Shown one piece after another: positions 61,473-64,000 of a stretch of DNA of 64,000 nt. The notes below the pieces were generated by a model, which was given only the letters and a program-made list of their open reading frames with translations, was not told the origin of the DNA and did no database searches. Within the stretch, counting starts at the first letter, position 1; the number at the start of each line of letters is the position of its first letter. Origin of the DNA: Deltaproteobacteria bacterium (GTDB lineage Bacteria > Myxococcota_A > Polyangia > GCA-2747355); NCBI GenBank assembly GCA_020633415.1, contig JACKDQ010000005.1:310001-374000 (forward strand), written 5' to 3'. The position numbers and the translations under genes were made by a program.

Positions 61473-61850
61473 ATGCACGATGAGCGGTCGAAAGAAGAGA
61501 CTTGGGTCGCCGACGAGGAAGAGCGCGTCAACTGCGACCATCGAGCGCGCTCGGCTCTCGAGAGCAGCGCGGCGCCAGCCAGCGTCGAGCGGGCGGCGGC
61601 GATCTTTCGCGCTCTGGGCGACCCGGCGCGGCTGATGCTCATGGCGCGTTTGGCGCGCGCTGAAGCCTGTGTTTCCGAGCTGGCGGCCGAGAGTGGCGAT
61701 GGCCTCTCGACGATTTCTCAACGCCTCCGGCTGCTGCGTGCCGAGCGTTTGGTCTTGCGGCGGCGCGATGGCAAGCACATCTATTACCGCCTCGCCGATC
61801 AGCACGTCGCCGAGTTGATCAGCAACGGACTCGAGCACGCCGACGAGTAG
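61473..61850 (+). CDS. SmtB/CzrA-type zinc-sensing ArsR-family repressor
   Basis: A 125-residue winged-helix repressor. The DNA-binding helix-turn-helix is about ACVSELAAESGDGLSTISQRL, with wing VLRRRDGKHIYYRL. The C-terminal helix has the complete D-x-H-x10-H-x-x-E set of the alpha-5 zinc site (DQHVAELISNGLEHADE), as in SmtB and CzrA. A Cys/His pair near the N-terminus (NCDHRAR) may add an alpha-3N site. It would bind the inverted repeat upstream of its own gene and release it when zinc is high. The ATG at 61473 has GAGAG before it. Confidence 0.85.
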   Translation: MHDERSKEETWVADEEERVNCDHRARSALESSAAPASVERAAAIFRALGDPARLMLMARLARAEACVSELAAESGDGLSTISQRLRLLRAERLVLRRRDGKHIYYRLADQHVAELISNGLEHADE

Positions 61851-61856
61851 CCGACG

Positions 61857-64000
61857 TCAATTGGAGGTCGATCCCAGCTGGCCCAACCGTCGCTCGAGAT
61901 CCTTGGGCAGCCGAATGGTGAAGGTCGCGCCTTTGCCCGGGCTGCTGTCAACGGTGATCTCTCCGCAGTGTCTGTCGACGATTCGGTAGCAGATCGCCAA
62001 GCCCAAACCGGCTCCGACGCCGACCCCCCGGGTGGTGAATCCGGGCTCGAAAATATTCTTGATGTGCTCGGGCGCGATACCGCGACCATCGTCGTGTACC
62101 GCGACATAAACGTATCCGCCGTCGGCACCGGTGGTCACCGAAATCGTGCCTCCAGCGTCGACTGCTTGGTGGGCGTTCTCCAGCAGGTTGAGCAAGGCTT
62201 GGTTGAGCTGCGCAGGGTAGCAGGCGATCGGCGGTAGCTCAGCAAACTCGCGCTTGATCGTGATGTTTGCGCCGAGTTGGGGAGTGATTAGCGCGAGCGC
62301 ATCATCGACACTCTGCTGCACGCTGATCCGCTTGAGTTCGGCCTGATCGAGTCGAGCGAAACTCTGCAGGTGTCTGATCGCCTCGGCGAGTTGGCGGCTA
62401 CCCGAGCCGACCACCTCTTGCGCCGAGCGCAGGGCGCTCAACGGCCGCGCTAGCTGCTTGTCGCGTTGTAGCTGATCGCTGCTGCCGATATTGAGCGCCT
62501 TTTCGACCTTGTCGATCGCCAAGCCGATGGCGTCCGCTTGGCTAAGGATCGCGCCCAGCGGCGTGTTCATTTGATGCGCGATCCCGGCGACCAGGCGGCC
62601 GATCGCAACCATCATCTGCGATTGGACCAACTGGGCCTGCGCATCGCGTAGCTGACGGTTGGTCGCTTCGAGTTGCTTGAGCACCTCTTCACGCTTTTGC
62701 GCTTCGGCTAAAGCGATCTCTTTTTTGGCGTTCTCTGCCTCCAGCTTTTCGCGGGCCACGGCGGCCTGATGCGCGGCTCGCTGTTGTTCGAGCGCCTGGG
62801 TGGCCAGTTGCTCGTTGCGCGATAGCTCGAGCGCGAGCGCCTTGCGGTCAGCGGCGATGCTACGCGCCAAATAGAACGACATCGCGTCGATGTGGATCAA
62901 GAAGCCCAGCATGTAGGCCATCGTCCAGGGCAGCCAGAGCATGCGCATGTCAGCGATGATCGTTACGATCGTTAGGCTGATCATCATGATGCCGCCGACG
63001 GCAATGATCCATGCGCCGCTTTTTCGTCTGCGCAGCGCCATCACCAACAGTACCGCCTGCATCGAAAAGGTCAGCAGCGCGTAGCCGTAGACCGCGACCA
63101 GCGGAACCCAGGCGCAGCCGACGACCAGCGCAGCTGCCACGGCGCCAAACGCGGTTTTCAGCCAGCGCGGGCACTCGAAATTGAACATCGCGAAGTAGGT
63201 GCGTAGACCGAACAGCGCGGCCAAGACGACCGCGGCGTTGAACACCGCGTTGATTCGCACGAACTCCTCGAGCGTCGGCTGATCGTTTAGACCTCCGCCC
63301 ATATGAGCGACCAGCGCGATCGCACCGCTGCCCAAGGCAAACTCGAGGTTTTCACGGCGGTTGCGGTGAAAGAAAAACAGAAAGAGGTGCAAGAGGCCGA
63401 TTGCCAAGACTGCGCCGACGAACAGGAAGGTGAAGCGTTCGGCGAAGTGTTCCATTTTGGCCTGGTGGATTTTTCCCCAATCCGTCGTCAGGCTGAACTT
63501 GACGCCGGCGGGTCGACCGAGGCGAGTGACCCTAGAGATTTGGGGATTGACCAGGCGAACGGCTAGCAGCGTGCGCGGCTTGTGCAGCGTGAGCGTGCCC
63601 AGTTGACGATAGCCCCCTAGGCGTAGCTGTTTGCGCTTGGCCAACACCGCTTCGGGATCAGCGACGGTGGCGAAGCGCTTGCCATCGACGAAGATCTCGA
63701 GCGCAGCGGTGCCGATCACCGCCATGTGGAGTGCCTTGCCGAGCACGTCGCGGTCTGCATCGATCCACAGGCGAAACCAGCTGACCGCTGGCCAGCTGCG
63801 ACGATGCAATTCACGGAAGGTCAGACCCGGTGAGACGCCGCGCTGCCAGTCGCGGTCATCGAGATCTGGCGAAGCCCAGCGGAGATCATCACCAAGCCGA
63901 TAGCGCCAGTCGCCTTCGATCGTTAGCCGCTCGTGGGGTCGATCTGTGATGTCTTTGATCGACAGCGGGGCGGCGCGGAGCGGGCCAGCGGCGCATAGCA
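61857..64000 (-). CDS. 7TM-type sensor histidine kinase (5' partial at window end)
   Basis: A membrane histidine kinase. The N-terminal extracellular sensor domain (7TMR-DISM-like: GDWRYRLGDDLRWASPD and a WFRLWIDADRD strand) leads to a set of seven or so helices, a coiled-coil linker (EKLEAENAKKEIALAEAQKR) and a kinase core with GRLVAGIAHQMNTPLGAIL. The ATPase domain has LLNLLENAHQAVDAGG, DDGRGIAPEHIKNIFEP and GAGLGLAI. A TTG near 63809 is not the start: the frame is open past it to 64000 and continues the same domain, with a signal-like LCAAGPLRAAPLS at the very edge. Convergent with the zinc repressor. Partner regulator not seen. Confidence 0.85.
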   Translation of the reverse strand, partial: LCAAGPLRAAPLSIKDITDRPHERLTIEGDWRYRLGDDLRWASPDLDDRDWQRGVSPGLTFRELHRRSWPAVSWFRLWIDADRDVLGKALHMAVIGTAALEIFVDGKRFATVADPEAVLAKRKQLRLGGYRQLGTLTLHKPRTLLAVRLVNPQISRVTRLGRPAGVKFSLTTDWGKIHQAKMEHFAERFTFLFVGAVLAIGLLHLFLFFFHRNRRENLEFALGSGAIALVAHMGGGLNDQPTLEEFVRINAVFNAAVVLAALFGLRTYFAMFNFECPRWLKTAFGAVAAALVVGCAWVPLVAVYGYALLTFSMQAVLLVMALRRRKSGAWIIAVGGIMMISLTIVTIIADMRMLWLPWTMAYMLGFLIHIDAMSFYLARSIAADRKALALELSRNEQLATQALEQQRAAHQAAVAREKLEAENAKKEIALAEAQKREEVLKQLEATNRQLRDAQAQLVQSQMMVAIGRLVAGIAHQMNTPLGAILSQADAIGLAIDKVEKALNIGSSDQLQRDKQLARPLSALRSAQEVVGSGSRQLAEAIRHLQSFARLDQAELKRISVQQSVDDALALITPQLGANITIKREFAELPPIACYPAQLNQALLNLLENAHQAVDAGGTISVTTGADGGYVYVAVHDDGRGIAPEHIKNIFEPGFTTRGVGVGAGLGLAICYRIVDRHCGEITVDSSPGKGATFTIRLPKDLERRLGQLGSTSN

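Noticed and set aside
1..64000. Prophage, insertion sequence, integron or toxin-antitoxin module
   Set aside because: No transposase, integrase, phage structural gene, terminal inverted repeats or small toxin/antitoxin pair was recognised anywhere in the window.

Overview
This is a GC-rich bacterial chromosome segment with dense, mostly short-gapped genes on both strands. Its gene families point to a deltaproteobacterial-type lineage (Myxococcota or a relative): Hanks-type Ser/Thr kinases fused to HEAT repeats, a PEGA-domain protein, DUF507 and DUF6178 proteins, a lone MshEN-domain protein, an AAA/TPR signalling ATPase, a PocR-type histidine kinase and a Gram-negative Mla lipid transport operon. 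I saw no rRNA, tRNA, CRISPR array, insertion sequence, prophage or integron, so this looks like core or lineage-specific chromosome. The species cannot be named from sequence alone.

Layout. 1-6.8 kb (+): a run of closely spaced genes for a DnaJ-type chaperone (cut by the window edge), an M50 membrane protease, a PocR-domain histidine kinase, two CNNM/CBS (CorC/HlyC-type) membrane proteins and LarC with a long His-rich insert. 6.9-13.4 kb: an acidic hypothetical protein (-), a stand-alone AAA/TPR protein and a very large lipoprotein resembling the YetA/exo-rhamnogalacturonan lyase family. 13.4-18.1 kb: an isolated ETF-alpha N-terminal domain, DUF507, an exported hypothetical, DUF6178 and an MshEN protein. 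18.2-25.8 kb: a SLOG protein, TilS, FtsH, CCA-adding enzyme (-), a MATE exporter and a DUF72 protein. 25.9-32.8 kb: a BoxD/PaaZ-type aldehyde dehydrogenase, a coiled-coil membrane protein, NADP-glutamate dehydrogenase and a response-regulator/PEP-synthase-N-domain fusion. 32.8-41.9 kb (-): an Omp85-like outer-membrane protein, a lipoprotein, a small hypothetical, homodimeric pyruvate dehydrogenase E1 (AceE) and a complete mlaE-mlaF-mlaD-lipoprotein operon. 42.0-50.8 kb: a kinase/signalling block with a divergent Ser/Thr kinase, a PEGA protein and two translationally coupled Ser/Thr kinase-HEAT proteins. 51-57.8 kb: a small protein and membrane protein pair, then a single 1,862-residue acetyl-CoA/acyl-CoA carboxylase of eukaryote-like domain order. 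57.8-61.9 kb: a zinc/copper module comprising a His-tailed permease with a ZIP-like N-terminal region, a zinc-type ABC permease and ATPase, and an SmtB-type repressor with an inverted repeat upstream. 61.9-64 kb (-): a 7TM-type histidine kinase running off the window end.

How the genes work together. Several adjacent sets make sense as units. The Mla operon exports or imports phospholipid across the envelope. The zinc module combines a sensor with intact alpha-5 ligands and transporters. AceE, the multidomain carboxylase and GdhA sit in central carbon and nitrogen metabolism. Three Ser/Thr kinases, two histidine kinases, the AAA/TPR protein and the receiver-PPDK_N fusion give an unusually high density of signalling genes. 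The most distinctive items are the all-in-one carboxylase, the receiver/PEP-synthase fusion, the coupled kinase-HEAT pair, the ZIP-like/permease/His-tail fusion, the orphan ETF-alpha N domain, and a recurring arrangement of TTGACA-type -35 boxes placed so that transcription would begin at or just before the start codon.
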